NCBI GenBank assembly: GCA_945906765.1
Contig: CAMDRF010000004.1
Span: 1 to 62,501 of the forward strand
Direction: 5' to 3'
Origin: Nitrosovibrio sp. Nv4
GTDB taxonomy: Bacteria > Pseudomonadota > Gammaproteobacteria > Burkholderiales > SG8-39
DNA length: 62,501 nt
The notes under the pieces were generated by a model. It ran no database searches, was not told the DNA's origin, and saw only the letters and a program-made list of their open reading frames with translations. The translations under genes were made by a program, and so were the position numbers. Positions 9,728 through 19,709 of the stretch are shown here, piece after piece (within the stretch, counting starts at the first letter, position 1; every line of letters begins with the position of its first letter).

Positions 9728-10567
9728 CTAATAGTGGCGCGGTGGTTCGCGCTTGATGCCAAGCCCCATGTCCATTGGGGCGTCTCGCAACAGTTCCATG
9801 GAGTGTCTTTCCCGTTGTGCGGGATCGTCACGGGTCAGCGTCGGCAGATTCTCGACCGTGCCATTGGCCTCGGAAATGCGTTTCTCGAACGCCGCCGCGG
9901 GCTTGAAGAACATGTGCGCGAACTTCGACCACGGCACCGATCCGAACAGTACCGTCGTGGCGATGACGTACAGGCCGAAGACCGCGGTGGCCCCGGAATT
10001 CCCCCGCGCTTGCAGGTAGGCCCAGATCAGCCCGAGCGTCACGCTGACCAGAAGCGAGAGGATGAACAGATCCGCGCGCATCAGGCGGAACGGCGAACCG
10101 CCCTCCGCGGCGACATCCACCCGGATGAAGAACCAGAACCAGTACCCACCAACGCAAATCATCGCACCGCCGATCCACCAAAGCTGCGGCAGGATGGCGG
10201 GCGTGGGCGTCGCGGGCGTCGGGTAGCCGAACACCATGATGGCGGTGGTCACGACGTAGATCACGAATCCGTACATGGTCAGCAGGTGGGCGACGCGGCG
10301 GCGCGCGTTGCAGAATTCCCCGGACGCCAGGACGTCCACGAGGCCGGTCTTGACGGCGAGCGACACCAATTCGCCGCCACCGACTTGCCGCGGTCCTTTG
10401 CTCTTCGATTTCCGCCAATTATCGAAAAAATACTTGGCGCTCCCCTTATGCACGATGTCAAACAGCGTCCCCGCCGCTACCAGGACGATCATGATGACGA
10501 CATAGGTCTGCATGACGGCAGGCGGTATGGACGCCGAAAGCTCGGCAAACGGATTGCTGGTGAACAT
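9728..10567 (-). CDS. aprM: Membrane protein AprM (Apr-associated)
   Basis: Multi-TM protein immediately upstream of aprBA in the same orientation; HdrE/QmoC-like membrane character. Confidence 0.85.
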   Translation of the reverse strand: MFTSNPFAELSASIPPAVMQTYVVIMIVLVAAGTLFDIVHKGSAKYFFDNWRKSKSKGPRQVGGGELVSLAVKTGLVDVLASGEFCNARRRVAHLLTMYGFVIYVVTTAIMVFGYPTPATPTPAILPQLWWIGGAMICVGGYWFWFFIRVDVAAEGGSPFRLMRADLFILSLLVSVTLGLIWAYLQARGNSGATAVFGLYVIATTVLFGSVPWSKFAHMFFKPAAAFEKRISEANGTVENLPTLTRDDPAQRERHSMELLRDAPMDMGLGIKREPPRHY

Positions 10568-10721
10568 CGATGCCTCTCTTCGCGGCCGATTCTACGGGCC
10601 TGGGCGAGGTTGCCCGCCCAAAAAACGACTATGCGGCTATAGACGCGTTGAATGCGCGACCGGGCCGGGGGCTGCATGCTAGGCTTGGACCGAGATTGTC
10701 GCGCCGCCGCGCCGGCAAACA

Positions 10722-12872
10722 ATGAAAAACCTGCGCCGCTTGCTTCCTTTTCTCGCCTGGTTTCCGCTGCGGCGGGAGACTTTCAGGGCCGACCTCGTCG
10801 CCGGCGTCACTGTGGCGATGGTGTTGATCCCGCAGTCGATGGCTTACGCGCAGCTCGCCGGGCTGCCGCTGCATTACGGGCTGTACGCCGCGTTTCTCCC
10901 GGTGCTCGTCGGTGCGCTGTGGGGGTCCTCGCACCAGTTGGCGACGGGGCCGGTCGCGATGGTGTCGCTGCTCACGGGCGCGACCCTGTCGCAGTTCGCC
11001 GCGTCCGGCTCCGAGCAGTTCATCGCGCTCGCCATCGTCCTCGCGCTGATGGTCGGCGTCATGCAGCTGGCGATGGGCCTGTTCAAGCTCGGGGCGATCG
11101 TCAGCTTTGTGTCGCACCCGGTGGTCGCCGGTTTCACGAACGCCGCGGCCATCATCATCGCGTTGTCGCAGCTCAACAAGGTGCTCGGCATCGCCGCCAG
11201 CCGCGGCGAGAGCTTCATCACCGAACTGTGGGGCGTGCTGCGGCAGATCGGCGACACGCATGTGCCCACCCTGCTGATGGCGCTCGCCGCGCTCGCCATC
11301 ATGATCGCCCTGCGGAAATTCGCCCCGCGCTGGCCGGGCGTGCTGATCGCCGTGGCGATCACGACCCTCGTCAGCTGGCAGATCGGCTATGAACGCAAGG
11401 GCGAAGCGCCGATCACCGCCATCGCCGACAGCGAAGTGCGGTCCCTGGCCACCCGGTTCGCCGCCACCGCCGGGCGCGCCGCGCACCTCAACCAGCAGGT
11501 TGCCGCCAAGTCGGCCGCACTCAAGTCGTTCGAAAAGGCGCCAGAGGGAAACAGCCAGCACATGCTCGCACTGAGATTCGAGATCGAGGTGATCAGGCTG
11601 GAGATCAAGGACGCCGAGCGCGAGAACCGGATCCGCGCCCGCGCGCTGCGCAAGTTCGCGTTCGAGCGCGGGGCGAACCCCGCCGGCGCGGAGCCGCACG
11701 CGGAACCGCAGCTCCTCCACCTGACGGACGGCGTCCCCTCCGCAATCGAGACCGACGGCCGTCGCTGGCGCATCGGCCGGATCGTCAACGACCGGCTCGA
11801 GCTGATCGGCGGCGGCGAGGTGGTCGGCGCCATCCCCTCCGGGCTGCCTGCGATCAAGCTCCCGGTGCTGAGCTGGGACGTACTCACGACGCTGCTGTCC
11901 ACGGCGTTCGTGATCGCGCTGGTCGGGTTCATGGAGGCGCTGTCGATGGCCAAGGCGATGGCCACCCGCACCCGGCAGCGCATCGACCCGAACCAGGAAC
12001 TGATCGGACAGGGCCTCGCGAACATTGCCGGCAGCTTCAGCCAGTCGTTTCCGGTGAGCGGATCGTTCTCGCGCTCGGCCGTAAACCTGGCCGCGGGCGC
12101 CGTCACCGGGCTGTCCTCCGCGTTCACGTGGCTCATCGTGCTCGTCACGCTGCTATTTTTGACACCACTCCTGTATCACCTGCCGCAGGCGGTGCTCGCC
12201 GCCATCATCATGCTGGCCGTGATCAACCTCGTGAATCTCAAGGCGATCCGGCGCGCGTGGCAGGCGCAGCCACATGACGGCGCCGCGGCGATCGTGACGT
12301 TCGCGGCGACGCTGGGCTTCGCGCCCCACCTGGACAGCGGGATCCTGCTGGGCGCGGGACTGGCCATCGTGCTCTATCTTTACCGCAGCATGCGCCCCCG
12401 CGTCGCGGTGCTGGGACGCCATTCTGACGGCACCCTGCGCGACGCGCAGCTGCACAAGCTCCAGACCAGCGAGTACATCATCGTGATCCGCTTCGACGGT
12501 TCGCTCTACTTCGCCAACGTGCCGCATTTCGAGGATGCGGTTCTCGCCGAGGTCGCCCATCACACCAAGGCAAGGTACCTGCTGATCGTGGGCGACGGCG
12601 TCAATCAGGTGGACGCCTCGGGCGAGGAAGTCCTGCGCCACCTGGTTGAGCGGCTGCGCGACAACCGGATCGGCGTCGCGTTCAGCGGACTCAAGCGGCA
12701 GGTGCTGCAGGTCATGCGTAACACCGGGCTGGACGCGTTCATCGGCGAGCGCGACCTGTTCCGCACCGAAGACCAGGCTCTCGATGCCATCCGCCGGCGC
12801 ATCGACGATCCCGGCTACGACCCGGCAGCCTGTCCGCTGCGGCACGAGGCCGCCGCCGGTCGTCCGCGCTGA
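10722..12872 (+). CDS. SulP family sulfate/anion permease with STAS domain and long hydrophilic insertion
   Basis: DLVAGVTVAMVLIPQSMAYAQLAGLP...ATGPVAMVSLL; C-terminal STAS (DGSLYFANVPHFED..VDASGEEVL). Confidence 0.9.
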   Translation: MKNLRRLLPFLAWFPLRRETFRADLVAGVTVAMVLIPQSMAYAQLAGLPLHYGLYAAFLPVLVGALWGSSHQLATGPVAMVSLLTGATLSQFAASGSEQFIALAIVLALMVGVMQLAMGLFKLGAIVSFVSHPVVAGFTNAAAIIIALSQLNKVLGIAASRGESFITELWGVLRQIGDTHVPTLLMALAALAIMIALRKFAPRWPGVLIAVAITTLVSWQIGYERKGEAPITAIADSEVRSLATRFAATAGRAAHLNQQVAAKSAALKSFEKAPEGNSQHMLALRFEIEVIRLEIKDAERENRIRARALRKFAFERGANPAGAEPHAEPQLLHLTDGVPSAIETDGRRWRIGRIVNDRLELIGGGEVVGAIPSGLPAIKLPVLSWDVLTTLLSTAFVIALVGFMEALSMAKAMATRTRQRIDPNQELIGQGLANIAGSFSQSFPVSGSFSRSAVNLAAGAVTGLSSAFTWLIVLVTLLFLTPLLYHLPQAVLAAIIMLAVINLVNLKAIRRAWQAQPHDGAAAIVTFAATLGFAPHLDSGILLGAGLAIVLYLYRSMRPRVAVLGRHSDGTLRDAQLHKLQTSEYIIVIRFDGSLYFANVPHFEDAVLAEVAHHTKARYLLIVGDGVNQVDASGEEVLRHLVERLRDNRIGVAFSGLKRQVLQVMRNTGLDAFIGERDLFRTEDQALDAIRRRIDDPGYDPAACPLRHEAAAGRPR

Positions 12873-12882
12873 GCGCCGCGGC

Positions 12883-13941
12883 TCAGGCGTGGCGGTAGCC
12901 GCGCGCCATCGCCGCGACGATGAGGAAAGCGCCGGAGGCGAGCGCGAGCACCATGAGGGCGAAGCTCGCCCGCTCGAGCAGCCTCATGCTCGTCTGCTCA
13001 AGCGCCATGACGCCAAGCTGCGCCAGATAGACCGGCACGACCAGCGCGCGGCTCACGGCGACGATCAGCATCACCGTGGCCATCACCACCTTGATCATGA
13101 ACGGCTTGACGAAGGTGGTGCCGATGGCGCCGAGCTGCACGCCGAACAGGGAGCCCAGCAGGATCAGCATCGCAAGACGGATGTCGACCAGCCCGGCGAG
13201 CGAAAAATTCAACGTGCCGCCGAGACCCATCACGAAGGCGATCACCAACTCGGTCGCGCTCGCCACCAGGCTCGAGGCGCCGAGCACGTACATCATGCCG
13301 GGCACGCCGACGAAGCCGCCCACCGCGATGCTCGAAGCGAGCAGCCCGGTGGCGAAGCCCAGCGGCAGCACGAACAGCACCGACACCCGGATGTTCGCCA
13401 CCCGGAAGCGCACCATCGTTCCCGGGATCTCGACCGACTGCACCCACTGCGCGAGCCGTGAAGTCTGCTCCAGCGCGCTGTTGCGGTAAGTGCGGCGGTA
13501 GCTGCGCAGCGCGTCGCGCAGCACGAACGAGCCGACGATCGCCAGCACGATGACGAACGCGAGGCTGACGTACAAATTGGAACCCGCCTCGCCGTAGAGC
13601 CTGCGGATGTCCTGTTGAATGCCCGCGCCCCACCACATGCCGGGCGTTGCCGTGAGCGCCATCCATAGCCCGAGCTTGAGGTCCACCTGCCCGTACTTGT
13701 GACGCTTGTAGGCGCCCACCAGAGCCTTCGGGAACTTGTGGCACAGGTTGGATGCCACCGCCACCACGCCGGGCACGCCCAGGCTCATCATCGCCGGCGT
13801 CAGCACGAACGCCCCGCCTGAGCCGATGAAGCCGCTCACCAGGCCGCCGATGAAACCGACGATCAAGAGGAACGCGACGCTCTGCGGCGCAAGAACGATG
13901 AACGACTCGCCGCTCATCGCTTCATTCCTCCAACTTAACAT
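12883..13941 (-). CDS. TSUP (TauE/SafE) family sulfite/anion exporter
   Basis: GFIGGLVSGFIGSGGAFVLTPAMMSLGVPGVVAVASNLCHKFPKA; multi-TM. Confidence 0.85.
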   Translation of the reverse strand: MLSWRNEAMSGESFIVLAPQSVAFLLIVGFIGGLVSGFIGSGGAFVLTPAMMSLGVPGVVAVASNLCHKFPKALVGAYKRHKYGQVDLKLGLWMALTATPGMWWGAGIQQDIRRLYGEAGSNLYVSLAFVIVLAIVGSFVLRDALRSYRRTYRNSALEQTSRLAQWVQSVEIPGTMVRFRVANIRVSVLFVLPLGFATGLLASSIAVGGFVGVPGMMYVLGASSLVASATELVIAFVMGLGGTLNFSLAGLVDIRLAMLILLGSLFGVQLGAIGTTFVKPFMIKVVMATVMLIVAVSRALVVPVYLAQLGVMALEQTSMRLLERASFALMVLALASGAFLIVAAMARGYRHA

Positions 13942-14182
13942 CGGTGGTCTCGCCCGCCGGACGCGGGACCACCCCCAGCACCTCCCAGAAATAGCCGGTG
14001 CACGCGCCGTGCACCAGGGAAAAGAGGAACGCGGTCAGCACCGGCAGCGCGGGATACCAGCCGTCGGTGCGCGTGAATGCCGCCATCACCTCTTTTTCGT
14101 TGGCAAACAGCAAGACGTAGCACAGGGCCGACGCGGCGCCCGAGACGAGCAGGAGCAACCAGGGCTTGGGAGATGCGGTCAT
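13922..14182 (-). CDS. Small two-TM hypothetical protein overlapping the TSUP gene
   Basis: MTASPKPWLLLLVSGAASALCYVLLFANEKEVMAAFTRTDGWYPALPVLTAFLFSLVHGACTGYFWEVLGV; overlaps both neighbours in the operon. Confidence 0.6.
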   Translation of the reverse strand: MTASPKPWLLLLVSGAASALCYVLLFANEKEVMAAFTRTDGWYPALPVLTAFLFSLVHGACTGYFWEVLGVVPRPAGETTDVKLEE

Positions 14183-14691
14183 GCGTCCAGCCGCCGGATC
14201 TCGAAGCGCATCGCATCGAGCTCGGCGAAGATCCACGTCGCGGGAGCGGCAAGACCGGCCACCGTGCCGGGATTCACCAACCAGGTCTCTGTCCCCTTCA
14301 CGTTCGCGACGCGCTCGATGCCTGCAACATGGGAATGGCCGCAGCACACGAGGTCCCAAGCGCCGGTGCAGGCCATGGCATGGCCGTACTCGGGGTAGTG
14401 CACCACGAAAATCCGGCGGCCGCCGAGTTCGAGGCGCGCGTCGGGGCCGTAGTACTGCAGCAGGCCGCCGCTCCCGCGCGAAAGTTTGTGCAGCATCATC
14501 GAATCGCCGAGGTTGTTGCCGTGGATGACGTGGAGCGGCAGCCCCAGCGCCATCGCCGGCCGCAGCGTCTGCGCGCCGATGACATCGCCGCAGTGAACCA
14601 CGGCTGACGCGCCCTGTGCTTTCGCCTCGCGCACTGCCTGCGCGAGTGCATCCGCGCGGTCGTGGCTGTCCGAAACGATGCAGATTTTCAC
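14179..14691 (-). CDS. YfcE/MJ0936-type metallophosphoesterase
   Basis: IVSDSHD, VVHCGD, HGNN, CCGHSH metallophosphatase motifs. Confidence 0.88.
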   Translation of the reverse strand: MKICIVSDSHDRADALAQAVREAKAQGASAVVHCGDVIGAQTLRPAMALGLPLHVIHGNNLGDSMMLHKLSRGSGGLLQYYGPDARLELGGRRIFVVHYPEYGHAMACTGAWDLVCCGHSHVAGIERVANVKGTETWLVNPGTVAGLAAPATWIFAELDAMRFEIRRLDA

Positions 14692-14822
14692 GTGCGTATC
14701 TTAACCGAGCGCCGATAAGGAGGGTGTCAGGGACGGCTTATGGCGCCATCAGTTTCACTCATTGCTGCGCCGCTGAAACGGTTGCAGAATCCGTCTTCGG
14801 AATTTCACGCCGGGAAGTCGAA

Positions 14823-17678
14823 TTGGCCACCGAGGTTAAAACCACTACTTGCTACATGTGTGCGTGCCGTTGCGGCATCCGCGTACACCTGCGCGACGGC
14901 GAGATCCGCTACATCGACGGCAACCCGGACCATCCGCTCAACAAAGGCGTGATCTGCGCCAAGGGGGCCAGCGGCATCATGAAACAGGTGTCGCCCGCGC
15001 GTCTCACTCGACCGCTCAGGCGACGCGAAGGCGCGGAGCGTGGCGCGGGCGACTTCGAGCCGATTTCCTGGGAGGAAGCTTTTTCCATTCTTGAAAATAG
15101 ATTGAGAAAAGTTCGGGAAAGCGACCCGAAGAAATTCGCGCTGTTCACCGGGCGCGACCAGATGCAGGCCCTGACCGGCCTTTTCGCGCGCCAGTTCGGC
15201 ACCCCCAATTACGCCGCGCACGGCGGATTCTGCTCGGTGAACATGGCCGCGGGCATGATCTACACCATCGGCGGCTCGTTCTGGGAGTTCGGCGGCCCGG
15301 ATCTCGAGCGCGCCAAGCTCTTTGTCATGCTCGGCACCGCCGAGGACCATCACTCCAATCCGCTCAAGATCGCGATCTCGAAATTCAAGCGGCGCGGCGG
15401 GCGCTTCATTTCGGTCAACCCGGTGCGCACGGGCTATTCTGCGATCGCCGACGAATGGGTGCCGATCCGGCCCGGCACCGACGGTGCGCTGCTGCTCGCG
15501 CTGACCCACGAAATGATCGCGCAGGGGCTGTACGACCGCCCCTTCGTCGCGCGCTACACCAACGGCGGCCAGCTGGTCATCACCGATCCGGCTTCACCGC
15601 GCCACGGACTGCTGGCGGTGGACGAAGGCGGCGATCCGGTCAATCCGCTCTATCCCCAGAACCAGCTTTGGTGGGACCGGCATTCCAACGGCCCGGTGGT
15701 AAGCCATACGCCGGACACCGATCCCTATCTCTTCGGGCACTTCACCCTTGCCGACGGCACCCGCGTGCAGCCGGCGTTTCAACTGCTCGCCGACCGGGTT
15801 CTGCCGCATACCGCGGAATGGGCCGAAGGCATCACCGGAGTTTCCGCCGCGACCATCCGGCGCCTCGCCAATGAGATGGGTGTGACGGCGCGCGACGAGA
15901 AGATCGAGCTGCCGATCGCCTGGACCGATTGCTGGGGCAACGAGCACCAGACGGTCACCGGCAATCCGGTCGCCTTCCATGCGATGCGCGGGCTCGCGGC
16001 GCATTCCAACGGTTTCCAGACGGTGCGCGCACTCGCCATCCTCATGAGCCTGCTCGGCACCATCGATAGGCCCGGCGGTTTCCGTCACAAGGCGCCTTTT
16101 CCGCGCGCCATTCCGCCGTCGGCCAAGACGCCCACCGGCCCCGAGGGCGTGCAGCCGAACACGCCGCTCGCCGGCCTCGCGCTCGGCTGGCCCGGTTCGC
16201 CGGAGGATCTGTTCATCGATGCCGACGGCAATCCGGTGCGCATCGACAAGGCGTTTTCCTGGGAATACCCGCTGGCGGTGCACGGGCTGATGCACAACGT
16301 GATCACCAACGCCTGGCGCGGCGATCCGTACCGGCTCGACACGCTGATGATCTTCATGGCCAACATGGCTTGGAACTCGACCATGAACACCGTCGAGGTG
16401 CGGCGCATGCTCAACGACCGCGTCACCGAAGGCGAAGCGCGTGGTGAGTACAAGATTCCGTTTCTCGTGGTCTGCGATGCGTTTCAGTCGGAGATGACCG
16501 CGTTTGCCGACCTGGTGCTCCCCGACACGACCTACCTCGAACGCCACGACGTCATGTCGATCCTCGATCGTCCGATCTCCGAGTTCGACGGGCCGATGGA
16601 CGCGGTGCGGGTGCCGGTGGTTCCCCCGAAAGGCGAATGCAAACCGTTTCAGGAAGTTCTGATCGAGCTGGCGGGAAGGCTGGGGTTTCCGGCTTTTTCC
16701 AACAAGGATGGCTCAAGAAAATACAAGGACTATCCCGACTTCATCATTCGCCACGAAACCGAGCCCGGCTCCGGAATCGGCTTTCTCGCCGGCTGGCGCG
16801 GCGCCGACGGGAGCAAATCCATGCGCGGCGAGCCGAACCCCAACCAGTGGGAGATGTACAAGCGCAACAACTGCATTTTCCACCAGCCGCTGCCCGCCTC
16901 GTATCGCTACATGCGCAACTGGAACCGCGGCTACATGGAGTGGGCGCAGCGTACGCGCATCCGGCGCTGGGGCGACCCGATCCTGATCCATCTTTATTCG
17001 GAGGTGCTGCAGCGCTTTCGCCTCGCCGCCCAGGGCAAGTGGCCGGGCCGTCGGCCGCCGCCGCATCTCGCCGGCCGCGTCGAGACCTACTTCGATCCGC
17101 TGCCTTTCTACTATCCGCCACTCGAACTGCGCGCGACCGATGTCGAGAAGTATCCGCTTGCCGCAATCACGCAGCGGCCGATGGCGATGTACCACTCCTG
17201 GGATTCGCAAAATGCCTGGCTGCGGCAGATCCACGCCCACAATTACCTCTTCATCAACCCGCGCACGGCGCGCTCGAGCGGCGTCGAGGATGGCGCCTGG
17301 CTGTGGGTGGAGTCGCAATGGGGCCGGGTGCGCTGCATGGGCCGCCTGAGCGAGGCGGTCGAGCCCGGAACCGTATGGACCTGGAATGCGATCGGCAAGC
17401 AGCCCGGCGCCTGGGGGCTTGCGCCGGAGGCCAACGAGGCGCGCAAAGGGTTTCTGCTCAACCATCTGATTACCGACACGTTGCCGGGCGCGACTTCCAA
17501 TTCCGATCCGATCACCGGCCAGGCGGGCTGGTACGACGTGCGCGTGCGCATCTATCCGGCGGCAGCCGGCGAAAAGCAGGAGGTGTTTCCCACGTTCGAG
17601 ACGCTGCCGCCGGCGCCAGGGACCGGGAAGCGCCCGGGCTGGATTGCGTACGTGGCCGGCAAGGAGACGGGAAAATGA
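14823..17678 (+). CDS. soeA: Sulfite dehydrogenase (quinone) SoeA-like molybdopterin oxidoreductase
   Basis: Fe4S4 motif CYMCACRCGIRVHL; MoCo oxidoreductase; followed by soeB/soeC. TTG start at 14823 proposed; ORF open from 14616. Confidence 0.85.
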   Translation: MATEVKTTTCYMCACRCGIRVHLRDGEIRYIDGNPDHPLNKGVICAKGASGIMKQVSPARLTRPLRRREGAERGAGDFEPISWEEAFSILENRLRKVRESDPKKFALFTGRDQMQALTGLFARQFGTPNYAAHGGFCSVNMAAGMIYTIGGSFWEFGGPDLERAKLFVMLGTAEDHHSNPLKIAISKFKRRGGRFISVNPVRTGYSAIADEWVPIRPGTDGALLLALTHEMIAQGLYDRPFVARYTNGGQLVITDPASPRHGLLAVDEGGDPVNPLYPQNQLWWDRHSNGPVVSHTPDTDPYLFGHFTLADGTRVQPAFQLLADRVLPHTAEWAEGITGVSAATIRRLANEMGVTARDEKIELPIAWTDCWGNEHQTVTGNPVAFHAMRGLAAHSNGFQTVRALAILMSLLGTIDRPGGFRHKAPFPRAIPPSAKTPTGPEGVQPNTPLAGLALGWPGSPEDLFIDADGNPVRIDKAFSWEYPLAVHGLMHNVITNAWRGDPYRLDTLMIFMANMAWNSTMNTVEVRRMLNDRVTEGEARGEYKIPFLVVCDAFQSEMTAFADLVLPDTTYLERHDVMSILDRPISEFDGPMDAVRVPVVPPKGECKPFQEVLIELAGRLGFPAFSNKDGSRKYKDYPDFIIRHETEPGSGIGFLAGWRGADGSKSMRGEPNPNQWEMYKRNNCIFHQPLPASYRYMRNWNRGYMEWAQRTRIRRWGDPILIHLYSEVLQRFRLAAQGKWPGRRPPPHLAGRVETYFDPLPFYYPPLELRATDVEKYPLAAITQRPMAMYHSWDSQNAWLRQIHAHNYLFINPRTARSSGVEDGAWLWVESQWGRVRCMGRLSEAVEPGTVWTWNAIGKQPGAWGLAPEANEARKGFLLNHLITDTLPGATSNSDPITGQAGWYDVRVRIYPAAAGEKQEVFPTFETLPPAPGTGKRPGWIAYVAGKETGK

Positions 17679-18406
17679 CGCAGCTTGCCCTGGTCATAGA
17701 CCTCAACGTTTGCGTCGGCTGCCATGCGTGCGTGACGAGCTGCAAACAGTGGAATACCTCCGGCGAAGCCGGCTACCTTTCGGACGACAACCCGTACGGC
17801 GCCGACCCCACCGGGACATTTTTCAATCGCGTGCAGACATTCGAGGTCGGCGAGTTCCCGAAGACGGAGACGGTGCATTTTCCGAAGTCCTGCCTGCATT
17901 GCGAGGATCCGCCGTGCGTGCCGGTGTGCCCGACGGGCGCGAGCTACAAGCGCGCCGAGGACGGTATCGTGCTGGTTGATTACGACAAATGCATCGGCTG
18001 CAACTACTGCGCCTGGGCCTGCCCCTACGGCGCGCGCGAGATCGACGAGCACCAGAAGGTGATGAAGAAATGCACCCTGTGCGTCGATCGCATTTATGAC
18101 CAGGCGCTACCGGAAGCCGAGCGTAAACCCGCCTGCGTGATGGCCTGCCCAACCAGCGCGCGCCTGTTCGGCGACGTGCACGATCCGGAATCGGAAGTTT
18201 CCCGCGCGATCCGGGACCGCGGGGGCTACGCCCTGATGCCCGAATGGGGCACGCAGCCCGCGAATCACTACCTGCCGCGGCGCAAGGCGGTGGCCGAGAT
18301 CCATCCGGATGAGCTGACGCGGCACGACAATCCGCTCAAGGTCGACGGCCAGCTGCCGCGGCCGGCGCCCGGCGAGCCGGCGCTCGATGATGTGACGAGC
18401 TGGTAA
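17675..18406 (+). CDS. soeB: SoeB-like 4x[4Fe-4S] ferredoxin subunit
   Basis: CVGCHACVTSCKQWN, CLHCEDPPCVPVCPTGA, CIGCNYCAWACPYG. Confidence 0.88.
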   Translation: MTQLALVIDLNVCVGCHACVTSCKQWNTSGEAGYLSDDNPYGADPTGTFFNRVQTFEVGEFPKTETVHFPKSCLHCEDPPCVPVCPTGASYKRAEDGIVLVDYDKCIGCNYCAWACPYGAREIDEHQKVMKKCTLCVDRIYDQALPEAERKPACVMACPTSARLFGDVHDPESEVSRAIRDRGGYALMPEWGTQPANHYLPRRKAVAEIHPDELTRHDNPLKVDGQLPRPAPGEPALDDVTSW

Positions 18407-18409
18407 GCC

Positions 18410-19330
18410 GTGCGGCCCGCCTGGTCGGTCATCCTCTTCACCACGCTCGCGGGCGCGGGGCAGGGGCTGTTTCTCGCGCTTTTTGCCGCGGATCTGTTTG
18501 CGAGGGCGCCGCCGGATTTCGCCGCGGCCGGTGCGGCGGTCGCGTTGGGCCTGCTGGCGGCGGGCCTCGCCGCGTCGTTCTTCCATCTCGGGCATCCGGA
18601 GCGCGCCTGGCGCAGCGCCGCGATGTGGCGCACCTCGTGGTTGTCGCGCGAGGTCATCGTGTTGCCTGCGTTTATGGCCGCGGTGGCGGTGTACGGTCTG
18701 ACGCATGCTCTTTCGTATGACAGGAATATTTCTCTCCTGATAGGAGCGGCGGCCACGGTGCTGTGCTTCGCGCTGTTCGTGTGTACCGGGATGATCTACG
18801 CCTGCCTGCCATTCCTGCAGGAGTGGCGCACGCCGCTGACGGTGGTGAATTTCATCGCCTTCGGCTGCGCCTCGGGGTTTACCGCGGCTGCCGCGCTGGC
18901 GGCCGTGCGGTATCCGGCGCTTGCGCCGCGGTACGCGCTCGCCGCGCTGGTGCTGGGCGGCGCCGCCTACCTGACGCGGCTCGCGTCTCTCGCGCGCAAT
19001 GCGCGCCTGCGGCCGAAGTCGACGCTCGCCACCGCGATCGGCATCAAGCATCCCAAGATCGTGCAGATCGCGCAGGGCGCCATGGGCGGCTCGTTCAATA
19101 CGCGCGAGTTCTTCCACGGCCGGCCGCGCGAAGTGGTGCGCGCGGCGCGCTGGGCGTTCCTCGCGCTCGTGTTTCCGCTGCCGGCGTTGCTGCTGGCATT
19201 CGCGCAGAATTCCTTCGCCGCGCTCTTTGCCGCGTTCGCCCTCCAATACGCCGGATTGCTCGCCGAGCGCTGGTACTTCTTCGCCGAAGCGAAGCATCCG
19301 CAGAATCTTTATTACCAGGCGATTGCCTGA
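18410..19330 (+). CDS. soeC: SoeC-like DmsC/NrfD-type membrane anchor
   Basis: Multi-TM, SFFHLGHPERAWRS and ...REFFHGRPREVVRAAR typical of the DmsC family; operon with soeAB. Confidence 0.85.
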   Translation: MRPAWSVILFTTLAGAGQGLFLALFAADLFARAPPDFAAAGAAVALGLLAAGLAASFFHLGHPERAWRSAAMWRTSWLSREVIVLPAFMAAVAVYGLTHALSYDRNISLLIGAAATVLCFALFVCTGMIYACLPFLQEWRTPLTVVNFIAFGCASGFTAAAALAAVRYPALAPRYALAALVLGGAAYLTRLASLARNARLRPKSTLATAIGIKHPKIVQIAQGAMGGSFNTREFFHGRPREVVRAARWAFLALVFPLPALLLAFAQNSFAALFAAFALQYAGLLAERWYFFAEAKHPQNLYYQAIA

Positions 19331-19345
19331 AACCGGAGACCGTCC

Positions 19346-19702
19346 ATGAAAGTACTCGTCGCAGTAAGTGCCGGAACCGATGACCCGACCCGCGCCACCT
19401 TGGGAATGATGGCCGCGAAAGTCGCGCTCGACAAGGGCCATGACGTCGTGGTGTGGTTGCAGGGCGAAGCGGCGGTGATCGCCAATAAGAACGTCTATGG
19501 CAATATCCAGGGCATCAACATGCCGGCGATGAAGGGCGTGGCCGAAGCGCTGGTGGCGGCGAAGGTGCCGCTGTGGGTCTGCGAAGCCTGCGGCAAAGGC
19601 CGCAATGTCGCGCCGGAGAACTGGTTGGAAACCGCGAGCTACAAGACGATGGGCGACTACATTGGCGCTGCTCTTTCCTTCGACAAGAGCCTCAGCTTCT
19701 GA
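19346..19702 (+). CDS. DsrE/DsrF-like family protein
   Basis: MKVLVAVSAGTDDPTRATLGMMAAKVALDKGHDVVVWLQGEAA...VPLWVCEACGKGR. Confidence 0.75.
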   Translation: MKVLVAVSAGTDDPTRATLGMMAAKVALDKGHDVVVWLQGEAAVIANKNVYGNIQGINMPAMKGVAEALVAAKVPLWVCEACGKGRNVAPENWLETASYKTMGDYIGAALSFDKSLSF

Positions 19703-19709
19703 GCGCCGG

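Noticed and set aside
16637-17674. N-terminal extension of the soeB ORF
   Set aside because: Frame overlaps the coding soeA C-terminus; true SoeB starts at the ATG at 17675
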